Assembly: GCA_052174135.1 (NCBI GenBank)
Contig: JBQMRZ010000005.1
Coordinates: 62,001-126,000 of the forward strand
Reading direction: 5' to 3'
Length of the DNA: 64,000 bases
Source of the DNA: Arsenophonus sp052174135
GTDB taxonomy: Bacteria; Pseudomonadota; Gammaproteobacteria; Enterobacterales; Enterobacteriaceae
A program made the position numbers and the translations under genes. Below, one piece after another: positions 31,046 through 40,282 of the stretch; the first letter of the stretch is position 1; each line of letters begins with the position of its first letter. The notes beneath the pieces are model-generated. The model was not told the DNA's origin. It was given only the letters and a program-made list of their open reading frames with translations, and did no database searches.

Positions 31046-32329
31046 GATTATATATTCCTTTAAAATCTGAATGTTAACATCAATCAACATTAATGAAATT
31101 TAAAATAATTTATTATTTTTCTATAACTCATAATATACAACAAAATTAAGTATTTTTTTGAAATTAAAGAAATTTTAATACCAGTTATTGATATTTTTTG
31201 TTACTTTGATGTAATCTAATATTTTAGTTTTACTATAAATAATTTTTTTTAAAAAGACGTGCATTTCTTTTCATAACGATTAACTTAATTATTCACATAA
31301 AATTTATCATATTAATATATTTTAATTTAATTTAAACAGTTAATATGTATAAATTAAGTTAAATTATCTAATTCTAATAATAGTTTTCCATAATAAATTA
31401 GGCAACAAAAATATTAATGCTTACATTAACTCAATTTTATTATAAACAAATAGACTGATATCTATATTTATTTTTATAATTTATAGAATAGTGTTTTATA
31501 CGTAATTTGTTCTTCATAAAGTGACTTATATTAATGATTAATCTAATTAATTAAGATAAATTATAAAGTTAAATTATAACTAATTTTTCACCATTGACTT
31601 CTAAATATTCAAAATAAAATTTAAGATCAATTATAAAATACTCATAAAACATTGAATATTGATGTGCATTATTGTTAATTAATTTAATGTCAATTTACTG
31701 TTTTTATATTTAATAGAGTTTATCGGTTACTTTAATACATATTAATATTAATATTTAAACCTATACAATTAATAAGTTTAATCATGATCATTATCATTAA
31801 TAATTTATTTTTTTATTAACTTGATATTATTTTTTATTTAAATAAAAGTATTCAAAAAAATATTTTTAATATTAATTGTTTGCTAATAATTAACGATTAC
31901 ATATTTACCATGAATTCAATAATTAGCTTCTTTATTTCTCATGATTATCATAAAATAATGCTATGATTAGTGATCACAATATAAGCAATTATTAGTAGCG
32001 ATTATTTATGTAGCACATACTTATTCTAGCAATATAGTTACTAATTTTTAATTAATATTATCATGTAAAAAGTATTAATGAAAATGGATATAAATAGTTC
32101 AATACGAAAGAAGTGTAATAATAACAATATTAATGATAATTGTTTTACTTTTATATTCATTACTCATGCTAATAACAATTTTACTTGAATAAAAAACAAT
32201 TTCTAGTTTTTGAACAATTGAAAATTATTCAAAGTTAATTAAATAATTAAGTAGTTCTTTTATATATAAAGCAATTACTAATAAATATTATATTAATTAG
32301 TTTTTATGAAATAAGATAGTAATCAAATA
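31046..32329. other. Spacer where recN is missing
   Basis: 1.28 kb between bamE and nadK. In enterobacteria the recombination gene recN lies here, about 1.66 kb long. No frame resembling RecN (ATP loop or long coiled coil) survives. Only AT-rich sequence with many stops is seen. Confidence 0.6.
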
Positions 32330-33229
32330 TCAAAATATTTTTTTTAACCAACCTAATTTTGAACTTAATGTATTAAAATAATCATAATCTTTTGGGTGGA
32401 TAAGATTAAGTTTTTTATTACTTCGTTTAATTAATACTTCATCATTATCTTGAATGGGTAAAATAACTTGACCGTCACAACTAATTTCATAATTAATATT
32501 TTTTTGTATAAATTTTAATTTAATGCTACTATTGCTACTAATAACTAATGGACGTGATGAAAGAGCATGAGGAAACATAGGGACTAGCGCAATAGCTTCA
32601 AGATTTGGTGTAAGTATTGGCCCGCCGGCAGAGAGGGAATAAGCAGTTGAGCCAGTCGGTGTAGTAATAATTAATCCATCTGAACGTTGAGAAAAGGCAA
32701 AATGATTATCAATATAAACTTCAAATTCAATCATATGAGCTACTTTTCCAGGATGTAAAATTATTTCATTAATTGCAGTACTCATTCGATGTTTATGATT
32801 TTTTTTTCTTATCTGAACTTTTAATAAGAAACGTTGTTCCTCATAGAAATAACCAGATAATACTTCTGCTAACTGTTTCAATGCTTTATCTGCTACAAGA
32901 TCAGTTAAAAAACCAAGATTACCGCGATTAATTCCAATAATTTTATTTTTATAACGCGAAAAAATACGAGCAGCTCCTAACATATTACCATCACCGCCAA
33001 CAACAATAATTAAATCTGCTATTTTAGCAATTTCTGTTAATTTACCTATGATAGCATTTTTTAATTTAAGGTGTTGAGTAATTTTTTGTTCAACAATTAC
33101 TTTATAATTTTTCTTTCGTAACCAGTTATAAAGTTGTTTATGAGTTGTAAGTGCTTCTGGATCTCGCGGGTAACCTACAATACCAATATATTTAAATGAT
33201 GTCTTTTTTGCTGTTTTTCCGACCAGCAT
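32330..33229 (-). CDS. nadK: NAD kinase
   Basis: Phosphorylates NAD to NADP with ATP. It has 299 residues, seven more at the N-terminus than E. coli. The GGDGNMLGAAR motif lies at about 78-88, NRGNLGFLTD follows, then the conserved SDGLIITTPTGSTAYSLSAG and a C-terminal IHPKDYDYFNTLSSKLGW. AGGAAA precedes the ATG. It is divergent from grpE. Confidence 0.97.
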   Translation of the reverse strand: MLVGKTAKKTSFKYIGIVGYPRDPEALTTHKQLYNWLRKKNYKVIVEQKITQHLKLKNAIIGKLTEIAKIADLIIVVGGDGNMLGAARIFSRYKNKIIGINRGNLGFLTDLVADKALKQLAEVLSGYFYEEQRFLLKVQIRKKNHKHRMSTAINEIILHPGKVAHMIEFEVYIDNHFAFSQRSDGLIITTPTGSTAYSLSAGGPILTPNLEAIALVPMFPHALSSRPLVISSNSSIKLKFIQKNINYEISCDGQVILPIQDNDEVLIKRSNKKLNLIHPKDYDYFNTLSSKLGWLKKIF

Positions 33230-33260
33230 AGTGTTTTCCTCTTACATATTAGTCTTTTCT

Positions 33261-33287
33261 CTTGAATCTAAAATTTTTACCCCAATA
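33261..33287 (+). promoter_or_regulatory. Heat-shock (sigma-32) promoter of grpE
   Basis: CTTGAA (33261-33266) and CCCCAATA (33280-33287) are separated by 13 bases, close to the sigma-32 consensus CTTGAAA and CCCCATNT. It lies 50 bases upstream of the grpE start. Four C in a row is rare in this spacer DNA, which supports selection. Confidence 0.8.
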
Positions 33288-33337
33288 TTAAAACAGTAAT
33301 ATGGATCTAAATTAATACCAATAATGTGGAGATATTG

Positions 33338-33946
33338 ATGAGTAGTAAAGATCATAAAGTGCATGATGAGCAAGCATCTAAACAAAAAGAATTAAAAAAA
33401 TTACAAAAAAATGAGGAAATAGAAGATACCATTAAAACTAATCAGTTAATAACCTCTAAGAATGAACTATCAATTGATCCACGTATTACTGAATTAGAGC
33501 AACAACTACTTGAAGCACAAAAACGTGAGCGCGAACTGTTATTGCGTTCTAAAGCTGAAGTTGAAAATATTCGTCGTCGTACTGAACAAGATATTGAAAA
33601 AACACATAAGTTCGCTTTAGAGCGATTTGCTAATGAATTATTACCTGTAATTGATAATTTAGAAAGAGCAATCGAACTTGTTAATCACAAAAAAAATGAA
33701 ACAATGTCAATGATTGAAGGGCTTCAATTAACGTTAAAATCTTTTTTATTTGCTATTAGTAAATATGGTATTCGGGTAATAGTAGAAAAAAATATTCCTT
33801 TTAATCCAGAATTACATCAAGCAATGACAACGATCGATTCTGAAAAACATGAACCTAATCAAGTTATTGATGTTGTACAAAAAGGCTATACTTTAAATGG
33901 TCGATTATTGCGACCAGCGATGGTAATTGTATCAAAATCAAAGTAA
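33338..33946 (+). CDS. grpE: Nucleotide exchange factor GrpE
   Basis: Releases ADP from DnaK during the chaperone cycle. I start at the ATG at 33338 (MSSKDHKVH), 7 bases after GGAG; an in-frame GTG four codons earlier overlaps that ribosome site. The product has 202 residues: a charged, disordered head, a long coiled coil with ENIRRRTEQDIEKTHKFALERF, and the beta domain ending in VQKGYTLNGRLLRPAMVIV. The upstream sigma-32 type promoter suggests heat-shock control is kept. A hairpin terminator follows. Confidence 0.96.
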   Translation: MSSKDHKVHDEQASKQKELKKLQKNEEIEDTIKTNQLITSKNELSIDPRITELEQQLLEAQKRERELLLRSKAEVENIRRRTEQDIEKTHKFALERFANELLPVIDNLERAIELVNHKKNETMSMIEGLQLTLKSFLFAISKYGIRVIVEKNIPFNPELHQAMTTIDSEKHEPNQVIDVVQKGYTLNGRLLRPAMVIVSKSK

Positions 33947-33950
33947 GTTA

Positions 33951-33984
33951 AATTAAATGCCACCTATAATGGTGGCATTTAATT
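33951..33984 (+). terminator. Intrinsic terminator after grpE
   Basis: A 14-bp stem (33951-33964 with 33971-33984) with the loop TATAAT, core ATGCCACC/GGTGGCAT, followed by TATTA and a run of seven T (33990-33996). It sits between the convergent ends of grpE and ung and overlaps the last bases of neither. Confidence 0.85.
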
Positions 33985-33986
33985 TA

Positions 33987-34667
33987 TTATTTTTTTGTAA
34001 TTGACATCCAGTTAATAGGTTCTATTCCTTGTTTTATGAGTATTTGATTAGTTTTTGAAAAATGCCGACAGTTAAAGAAACCTTTATGAGCAGATAGTGG
34101 TGAAGGATGAGCTGCTTTAAGGATAAAATGTTTTAAGTTATCAATAAATTTACATTTTTTTTGTGCATTAGAGCCCCATAATAAAAAAATTACACCAAAT
34201 CTATATTGATTGATTACTGAGATGATCTTATTTGTAAATATTTCCCAACCAATTTTTGCATGTGAATATGGTTTTCCCTCTTCAACAGTTAAAATTGTAT
34301 TTAATAATAATATTCCTTGTTGTGCCCAACTAATAAGATAACCCTGATTAGGATGTTGGAAATACAAAATATCTTTTGCTAATTCTTTGTATATATTAAA
34401 TAACGAAGGTGGTACTGGAACACCAGGTCGAACTGAAAAAGAAAGACCATGTGCTTGATTAAAAGCATAATAAGGATCTTGCCCTAGTATTACAACTTTT
34501 ACTTCGCTCAATTTGGTATAATGAAAAGCATTAAAGAGATCTTTTTGCGGTGGAAAAATAGTTATACCTTTCTGGCGTTTTTTAGCAACATATGCCAAAA
34601 TATTATAAAAATAGTCTTGTTTTTTTTCTGATTGTATAATATCTTGCCAAATTGGCAAAACTGACAT
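33987..34667 (-). CDS. ung: Uracil-DNA glycosylase
   Basis: Removes uracil from DNA, starting base excision repair. It has 226 residues, near the E. coli 229. The catalytic aspartate 64 lies in GQDPYY, where nearly all family members read GQDPYH (E. coli His67 is Tyr here), and the following GPGQAHG reads AFNQAHG. The second active-site motif HPSPLSAHKGF with the catalytic histidine and the LLWGSNAQKK segment are intact. Activity is likely but the first motif deserves attention. Retention of Ung matters in an AT-biased genome. Confidence 0.94.
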   Translation of the reverse strand: MSVLPIWQDIIQSEKKQDYFYNILAYVAKKRQKGITIFPPQKDLFNAFHYTKLSEVKVVILGQDPYYAFNQAHGLSFSVRPGVPVPPSLFNIYKELAKDILYFQHPNQGYLISWAQQGILLLNTILTVEEGKPYSHAKIGWEIFTNKIISVINQYRFGVIFLLWGSNAQKKCKFIDNLKHFILKAAHPSPLSAHKGFFNCRHFSKTNQILIKQGIEPINWMSITKK

Positions 34668-36508
34668 AACTTCATTCCGTTATATTTTTATTAATAAATT
34701 TAAATAACATTATGTTATGTTAAATGAATATTTAATTAAAATTATTTGTTTATGTTAATAAATTGCTTATATTTAAATATTAGCAATTTATAGAAACTAT
34801 AATTATATCATATAAATAAATAATTTGAAGATAATTTCAAATTCTTATTTAAATTTTATTTGAAATAAGAATTTTATATGAATATTAAGGTTTAAATCAT
34901 TAAGATGAATAATAATACAACATTATTAAATTTTTTGATCATTGAATTATAAAAATAAAATTTAATCAATTTTAACTAAAATTAATGTTTAATAAAAAGA
35001 TAAATTTATTATAATAAAAATTTAAAATTTATTTAATATCATAAACTATCAATTTAAAATTAAATTATAAATTTTGATGAAAAAAATAAAATTTAAATCT
35101 TTATTTTCTCATTTTATAAAATTTTAGAACACAGAATTATTTTTTTAAAATTCATTATTCAATAAAATATATAAATTTAAATATTTATTTGAAATAATGG
35201 TATTTTTTTTAATATATATAATATAATTAATAGTTAAATGACTAAATTATTGATTAACTTTTTTTTGGAGAAATAATAGATGACAATTATTATTCAATTG
35301 GTTTATAATATTAAAGATATTTAGATTATTTAAAAAAAAATAAATTTTACATCACATAAATTATTCAGTGTTTTTTTAAACATAAATAATTCGTTTTTAA
35401 CGATAAGCTTAAAATAAAATTTATCAATTATGAAGTAACATAAAAACAACAATATCATTCCATTATTATTCACGGTTATAACTATATCTTGATTTCTATC
35501 AATATCAGAAAAATAATATCAAAACTTAGTTTATGGGAATTATAAGTTATAAATTAAAAGCAATTTATTTAATTCTATAGCTATTATAGATTATAAATTG
35601 TCCTAATTTTTATTAATTAATAACCAATAATAAATATTAGTTATTTTATTTTAAGAAAATTAAAATTTTCATTTTAACGAAACATATGAATATTTTGAGT
35701 AAAGATATTAAAATATAAAAATTTTAATTTTTGAACATACATATAATATAAACATCATTAATCACAAGAATGATTAATTACTTATATACGTAATTATTTT
35801 TTTATATAAATATATTTTAAATTATTAAATTTTGTTGTTTATTTTGATATTTTATGACAGATATATATTTAACTTTAAGATAAATAAAATTTTATTTATA
35901 TAAAAATAATTATCTTCAATTTTAATGATAAAATCATAGCTTTAAATTAATGATATAAAAATATTTAATCATATATTAAAAATTAAATATTTTTAATGAT
36001 ATAGAAAATAAATAACTCTACAATTAAATAAAATACTTTTTTTGTAAAAAATAGTATTATTAAAGATTAAACATAAAATTTTAAAATTAACAAGAATATA
36101 AAAATAAGACTAATTTTTAATTTTAAAAAATACGGATCATTTGTAAATAAAAAAATATAGTTTTTATATCAACTTTGGATATATATAATGATTCTAGTAA
36201 AGTTAAAAACTAAAGATATTAGTTTTACTATAGAAAATATCAATGCAGATATTGATATAAAAAATAAAACAATAAAAACATGTTAATTTAGTTTTTTAAT
36301 AAATTTATCAAAATTCTTAATTATATGATAATTATTATATAAATCTTTCATTAAAGAAATTATTTAAATTTAGTAAAACGATATTCAATAGTGATAAAAT
36401 CTATATAAAAAATATACCATGAATAATAAAGATAAGAAACACCTCTTGATAATATATATCTTTAAAATTTTCATATACTAAAAATATATTTAATATTTTT
36501 TTTATTTT
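34668..36508. other. Spacer between ung and the fimbrial operon
   Basis: 1.84 kb without an intact gene. At 35267-35282 a good ribosome site GGAG precedes an ATG with 14 codons (MTIIIQLVYNIKDI, stop at 35322-35324), possibly the dead start of grcA, which neighbours ung in E. coli. A copy of the repeat that flanks the fimbrial operon lies at 36008-36049. A 32-codon frame at 36188-36286 has no recognisable product. Confidence 0.5.
36008..36049 (+). repeat. Direct repeat copy A flanking the fimbrial operon
   Basis: By hand alignment 37 of 42 positions match 42105-42146 without gaps, beginning with 13 identical bases ATAAATAACTCTA. The copy can fold into a hairpin AATACT...AGTATT with an A/T middle. 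A second weaker block of similarity follows (about 36078-36117 against 42258-42299), after a shorter gap than in copy B. Confidence 0.65.
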
Positions 36509-37081
36509 TCAATGAACCAAAAAATTAAATATCACCTTAAAATCTAAGGGTATTCCGTTATTATTAAGCATGTTATGTGGTATTAATAATTTTATTTTTA
36601 TTGGAAGAGTTAATTTTGTTAATGCTATATTACTCTCTAGTGTTTCTCCTGGAAACCATTCCTTATCAACCTGAGTATCTATTTTATTTTCCCCTCTTTT
36701 GATCATAAATATAACATATTCTTTGTCTACCAAGTTTGTCTTGATTTTATCAGTAAATAAAGAAACTTTAATATTATGTCCTATATTAAAGTATTTGTTA
36801 TTTATTTTGGAGGAACGCAGGTCTATTTGAATTTTTTTCTTATTAATGCAAGATATTTCTAGTGTAGCAGTTCGAGTTAATATAAATCCTTCATTATTTT
36901 TTTCTGCTTCATTATATAATGAGATGGATGTTATATTACCATAATCGGCATAAACAGGTGACATAGCGATACTACAATTATCAAATATTAATGCGTAAGC
37001 TGGATTTATTATTATAAAATTAATAATTATGCTGATGATAATATGTAATAATAATATTATTGATCTCATTTTATCCTTCAT
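36509..37081 (-). CDS. Fimbrial subunit or tip protein, last gene of the fimbrial operon
   Basis: A secreted protein of 190 residues with a long hydrophobic signal (about 6-28, cleavage likely after AYA). The mature part starts FDNCSIAMSPVYADYG, with cysteines at residues 36 and 78, the spacing of a single disulfide in pilin-type domains, followed by beta-rich sequence. This resembles minor subunits or adhesins of chaperone-usher systems. It lies 13 bases after the usher gene. A second in-frame ATG at 37069 is preceded by AAGGA at good distance and may be the true start. The specific role (tip, terminator or adhesin) cannot be told from sequence. Confidence 0.75.
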   Translation of the reverse strand: MKDKMRSIILLLHIIISIIINFIIINPAYALIFDNCSIAMSPVYADYGNITSISLYNEAEKNNEGFILTRTATLEISCINKKKIQIDLRSSKINNKYFNIGHNIKVSLFTDKIKTNLVDKEYVIFMIKRGENKIDTQVDKEWFPGETLESNIALTKLTLPIKIKLLIPHNMLNNNGIPLDFKVIFNFLVH

Positions 37082-37094
37082 TCTTTTTTATTGC

Positions 37095-39476
37095 TTATTG
37101 ACAAACTGCCGGAACAATTTCATATGGCTCATCATCTTTTGATGGCTTCTTATTTATTGTGAAGTTCAATGTACATCGTCGTCCATTATTATCTTCAATA
37201 AGAACGCCGTTACCGAGATGTTTTGTATCTAAAAAAATGTCACTGTCTGCACCAATGATACTTAGATAATGTCCATATTTATCTAGTACAGCCATACCCT
37301 GATGTAATGAGTTACCATATGAATCTGTAACTTGCAATAATATTTTTCTTCGTTGTTCAACTTTTAGATTGAAATTACTAATGGAACCCCGAGCGGCTTT
37401 AATAATACTGCTAGCATTACTCACTTCTACATTACGTGGTAAACCCTGAGTGATTAATTCAACGCGTGAATTAATATATGGAATAACAGATGGTACTGCA
37501 GCACGACCTTTTTTATTTGTCAATACTGTACCGGATGGAGTTTGTATTCGCACATTATCTAATTCAGTAACATTAACAATACCAAAAGTATCTCGCACGT
37601 TATATCGAGAAAAAAGTATACTGTGACCATCATGTATTATGCTGCCTTTCATATTAGCTGACCAAGCATGACTATCGTGACCATTATAGCTATAATTACC
37701 ATAGAAACTAGTATAGCGTGATTGTAGGTTAACTGAGCTATTAAAGTTATAATAATGGTTATTGATTGCAGAAACGCCAACACTATATCCAATAGTATCA
37801 TTAAGTTGCTGATTAATACTAGTTGATGCTCGAGTATAATTACCTTCTTTACTGACAGCAAAATTAGCATTAGCTTTATTCATTGGAAAACTAATATTCA
37901 AATAATACATGTTATCAACACGTTCATTATTACGTGGCGACATACTAAATGAGACATTTGCTGAACCAATATTACGACTCCAACTTAGCATTGGATAGTT
38001 CTCAGAAGTATTATCAAATCGCTCCGTTCTAGCTAAACCAAATGAAAAGTACCCTAGTATATCATTACTCCATCTAAGACTTGCACTATACAATCGCCGC
38101 TGTAAGTTATAACGTAAAGCATTGGATTGAGGATTATCTGTCAAGTAACGAAAACCAAGGGTATAGAATGCAGTACTGAAAGTGGCTAATAATCTATCTC
38201 CCATTGCCATACTATGTCCAGCTTGTGTAATAATTCCATGTGTTCTAGTACGTGTATCTCTAGAAGCAAGAAGATGAAGATAAGTTGATGCACCTTTCCA
38301 TAAATTAGTTTTTGCATTAAGACCAACAGAAGTATAACGTTGGGCTAGCATTAGTCCTGTCGTTATATTAGTGTGTAAGGTTTTTATTGGAAAGCTAGCT
38401 GCGATAAATCCATGACTTTTTAAATCATTAAAACTACCAAACTTTGTGTCACGTAATTGACCGGCAGCAAATGTCCAACTTTGTTGTATAGGAAAAAAAT
38501 TGAACCAAAATGACGCTGCAGGAACAATAAATCGCCGGCGTAAACCATTATTTTCAATCACTGTTACTTCTAAATCTTCTGAAAAATTATTTAATGGTAA
38601 ATTATTTAAAACAAAAGTGCCGGCAGGTGCTAATGTTGAATAAATTAGTGCGCCTCCTTGACGAACTTCAATTCTTGCAGCTGAAGGTGTAATACCAGTG
38701 ACACGAACACCATTGTCTGTCTTTAGTAATGCGTCTTCAGGCATAATTTGAATGCCGTTAAATGCAGGAATAGAAAATAATGGACTATTGAGTGTAAGTT
38801 GTCCAGCTTGTATAGTTGATTTAAAAGATGGAAAAGTACGTTGCATCCAAGCATTTTGATGTTTAAATTTTATATTATTATTTTGACTAAAGTAAAAATC
38901 ATAGCTACGAACTATCCAATTATTAAAATTAAAACCACTTTCTGTATTAGCATAAAAGGTGCGCGATTGGCGATTAAAATTATTATTACCGGTAATATAA
39001 AGATTGTAATTAAACAATGCAGCAGTACCGCCATTAACATAAAGTGTTTCTGGTATACTATTATCAATTAATTGAGGTGGAACCAATAACTCAATACGAT
39101 TGTATCCAGGATATAATTTTACATCAATACCGGTTGGTAATGATTGGCAAGTTTGATTCTGAGTAGTTATTGATTTTTTAACTTTTGATATAAGTATTCC
39201 TGCAATCTGTAAAAAATGAGTATCAATACATAAGGCTCCTTGATCATTAAAACTAACAGAGACAGTGCCGCGTTGATTTCCATTAACAATTAAAGTTGGA
39301 TGGTTAATTCCAGGGGGAAATCTAGAAGTACTCTGTAAATAAGTGGAAACTGAAGTAGGAATACCGCGCGCACGTAAAATATCCGTATCAAACATTGTTA
39401 TAGATTCTGCCAGCCCATTTTGAGTGGATAGCGCTAAAGACAAGGCAAAACGACTGAAAGTAAGACAACTTTTCAT
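37095..39476 (-). CDS. Outer-membrane fimbrial usher (PapC/FimD family)
   Basis: Forms the outer-membrane pore that receives chaperone-subunit complexes and builds the fimbria. It has 793 residues, a little under the usual 800-870. A signal peptide of about 23 residues is followed by the usher N-terminal domain (FDTDILRARGIP, then GTVSVSFNDQGALCIDTHFLQ), a beta-barrel with many aromatic and serine-rich strands, the plug region, and the C-terminal domain with paired cysteines (GRRCTLNF and PAVCQ). GGAG precedes the ATG, which starts one base after the chaperone stop. The frame is fully intact, notable in so reduced a genome. Confidence 0.93.
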   Translation of the reverse strand: MKSCLTFSRFALSLALSTQNGLAESITMFDTDILRARGIPTSVSTYLQSTSRFPPGINHPTLIVNGNQRGTVSVSFNDQGALCIDTHFLQIAGILISKVKKSITTQNQTCQSLPTGIDVKLYPGYNRIELLVPPQLIDNSIPETLYVNGGTAALFNYNLYITGNNNFNRQSRTFYANTESGFNFNNWIVRSYDFYFSQNNNIKFKHQNAWMQRTFPSFKSTIQAGQLTLNSPLFSIPAFNGIQIMPEDALLKTDNGVRVTGITPSAARIEVRQGGALIYSTLAPAGTFVLNNLPLNNFSEDLEVTVIENNGLRRRFIVPAASFWFNFFPIQQSWTFAAGQLRDTKFGSFNDLKSHGFIAASFPIKTLHTNITTGLMLAQRYTSVGLNAKTNLWKGASTYLHLLASRDTRTRTHGIITQAGHSMAMGDRLLATFSTAFYTLGFRYLTDNPQSNALRYNLQRRLYSASLRWSNDILGYFSFGLARTERFDNTSENYPMLSWSRNIGSANVSFSMSPRNNERVDNMYYLNISFPMNKANANFAVSKEGNYTRASTSINQQLNDTIGYSVGVSAINNHYYNFNSSVNLQSRYTSFYGNYSYNGHDSHAWSANMKGSIIHDGHSILFSRYNVRDTFGIVNVTELDNVRIQTPSGTVLTNKKGRAAVPSVIPYINSRVELITQGLPRNVEVSNASSIIKAARGSISNFNLKVEQRRKILLQVTDSYGNSLHQGMAVLDKYGHYLSIIGADSDIFLDTKHLGNGVLIEDNNGRRCTLNFTINKKPSKDDEPYEIVPAVCQ

Positions 39477-39477
39477 G

Positions 39478-40179
39478 TTAAGCTCCGGATGATGATGTAC
39501 TGACCGACAATTGAACTGGTTTTTGCATATAATTATAAAGTGACGCTGGTGTTAGTTTTACTGCAGTGAGTATTCTTTTCCGTATAGGTAAATTTACAGA
39601 TAAATTCTTACCAGGCAAAAGATAAGTACTTGGTAAGCTAACTGTTTCTTTAGATGGTAATAGAGTTAATCTAGGATGAAAGCGGATCACATAGAGAGAT
39701 GGGTTGTATACTGTTAAAATGTTATTAATCATTTTCCATTGCAGATGTTTCCAAGGGGTATAATTACGTTTCAATTCTTTAGGTTTAACAATAATAGGAA
39801 TATTTTGAGCAATATTGATATTAATACGATTATCAACTCTTTCTCCTTTTGCCGGGATACTTTCAAATTTCACACGAGCCATGCGCTCAGTTTTTAAATT
39901 AGCGGTATTTTTTAGTAAAAAACGCACCACTTGTGTATCATAAGGTTCGATACGTGAAATTGGAGGTGTAATTATAACTATTTTTTCTGGATCTTCTGGT
40001 AATGGCTCAAGAGTTACAAGCATCATTATGGGTGAAGTGGATTCATTTTTTACTGGAAAAGCGTTCTCACCAATATTAGCTTCAATAATAACAGCAGAAG
40101 TATATAATTTTAAATGATTTGCTATTGAGATAAGAGGGTTAAACATAAGAAATAATAAAAAAATATTTTTTATACTCAT
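39478..40179 (-). CDS. Periplasmic fimbrial chaperone (PapD family)
   Basis: Folds pilus subunits in the periplasm by donor-strand complementation and delivers them to the usher. It has 233 residues with a signal peptide of about 20. The first immunoglobulin-like domain carries TPPISRIEPYDTQVVRFLLKN, the family pattern with the conserved arginine and the hydrophobic G1 edge strand. The second domain has TPWKHLQWKMINNILTVYNPS. AAGGAAA lies upstream of the ATG. It is translated just before the usher. Confidence 0.92.
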   Translation of the reverse strand: MSIKNIFLLFLMFNPLISIANHLKLYTSAVIIEANIGENAFPVKNESTSPIMMLVTLEPLPEDPEKIVIITPPISRIEPYDTQVVRFLLKNTANLKTERMARVKFESIPAKGERVDNRININIAQNIPIIVKPKELKRNYTPWKHLQWKMINNILTVYNPSLYVIRFHPRLTLLPSKETVSLPSTYLLPGKNLSVNLPIRKRILTAVKLTPASLYNYMQKPVQLSVSTSSSGA

Positions 40180-40230
40180 GAAAAAATTTCCTTATTGTTA
40201 ATATCAATAAATTATCATAGATTTTAAAAA

Positions 40231-40256
40231 TAAGACGGCATACTTTAACCGTCTTA
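40231..40256 (-). terminator. Attenuator-like hairpin between the first fimbrial gene and the chaperone
   Basis: TAAGACGG and its complement (40231-40238 with 40249-40256) enclose a 10-base loop, followed on the minus strand by ATTTTTAAAAT. In many fimbrial operons a partial terminator after the major subunit keeps subunit mRNA in excess over chaperone and usher; this position fits that role. Confidence 0.65.
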
Positions 40257-40282
40257 AAGTTAATTATCAAACTATGATGACA

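Noticed and set aside
36188..36286. 32-codon plus-strand frame between ung and the fimbrial operon
   Set aside because: No ribosome site and no recognisable family; may be chance.
37649..37870. Minus-strand frame of 73 codons inside the usher gene
   Set aside because: Overlaps the usher beta-barrel in another frame; composition is a frame artefact.
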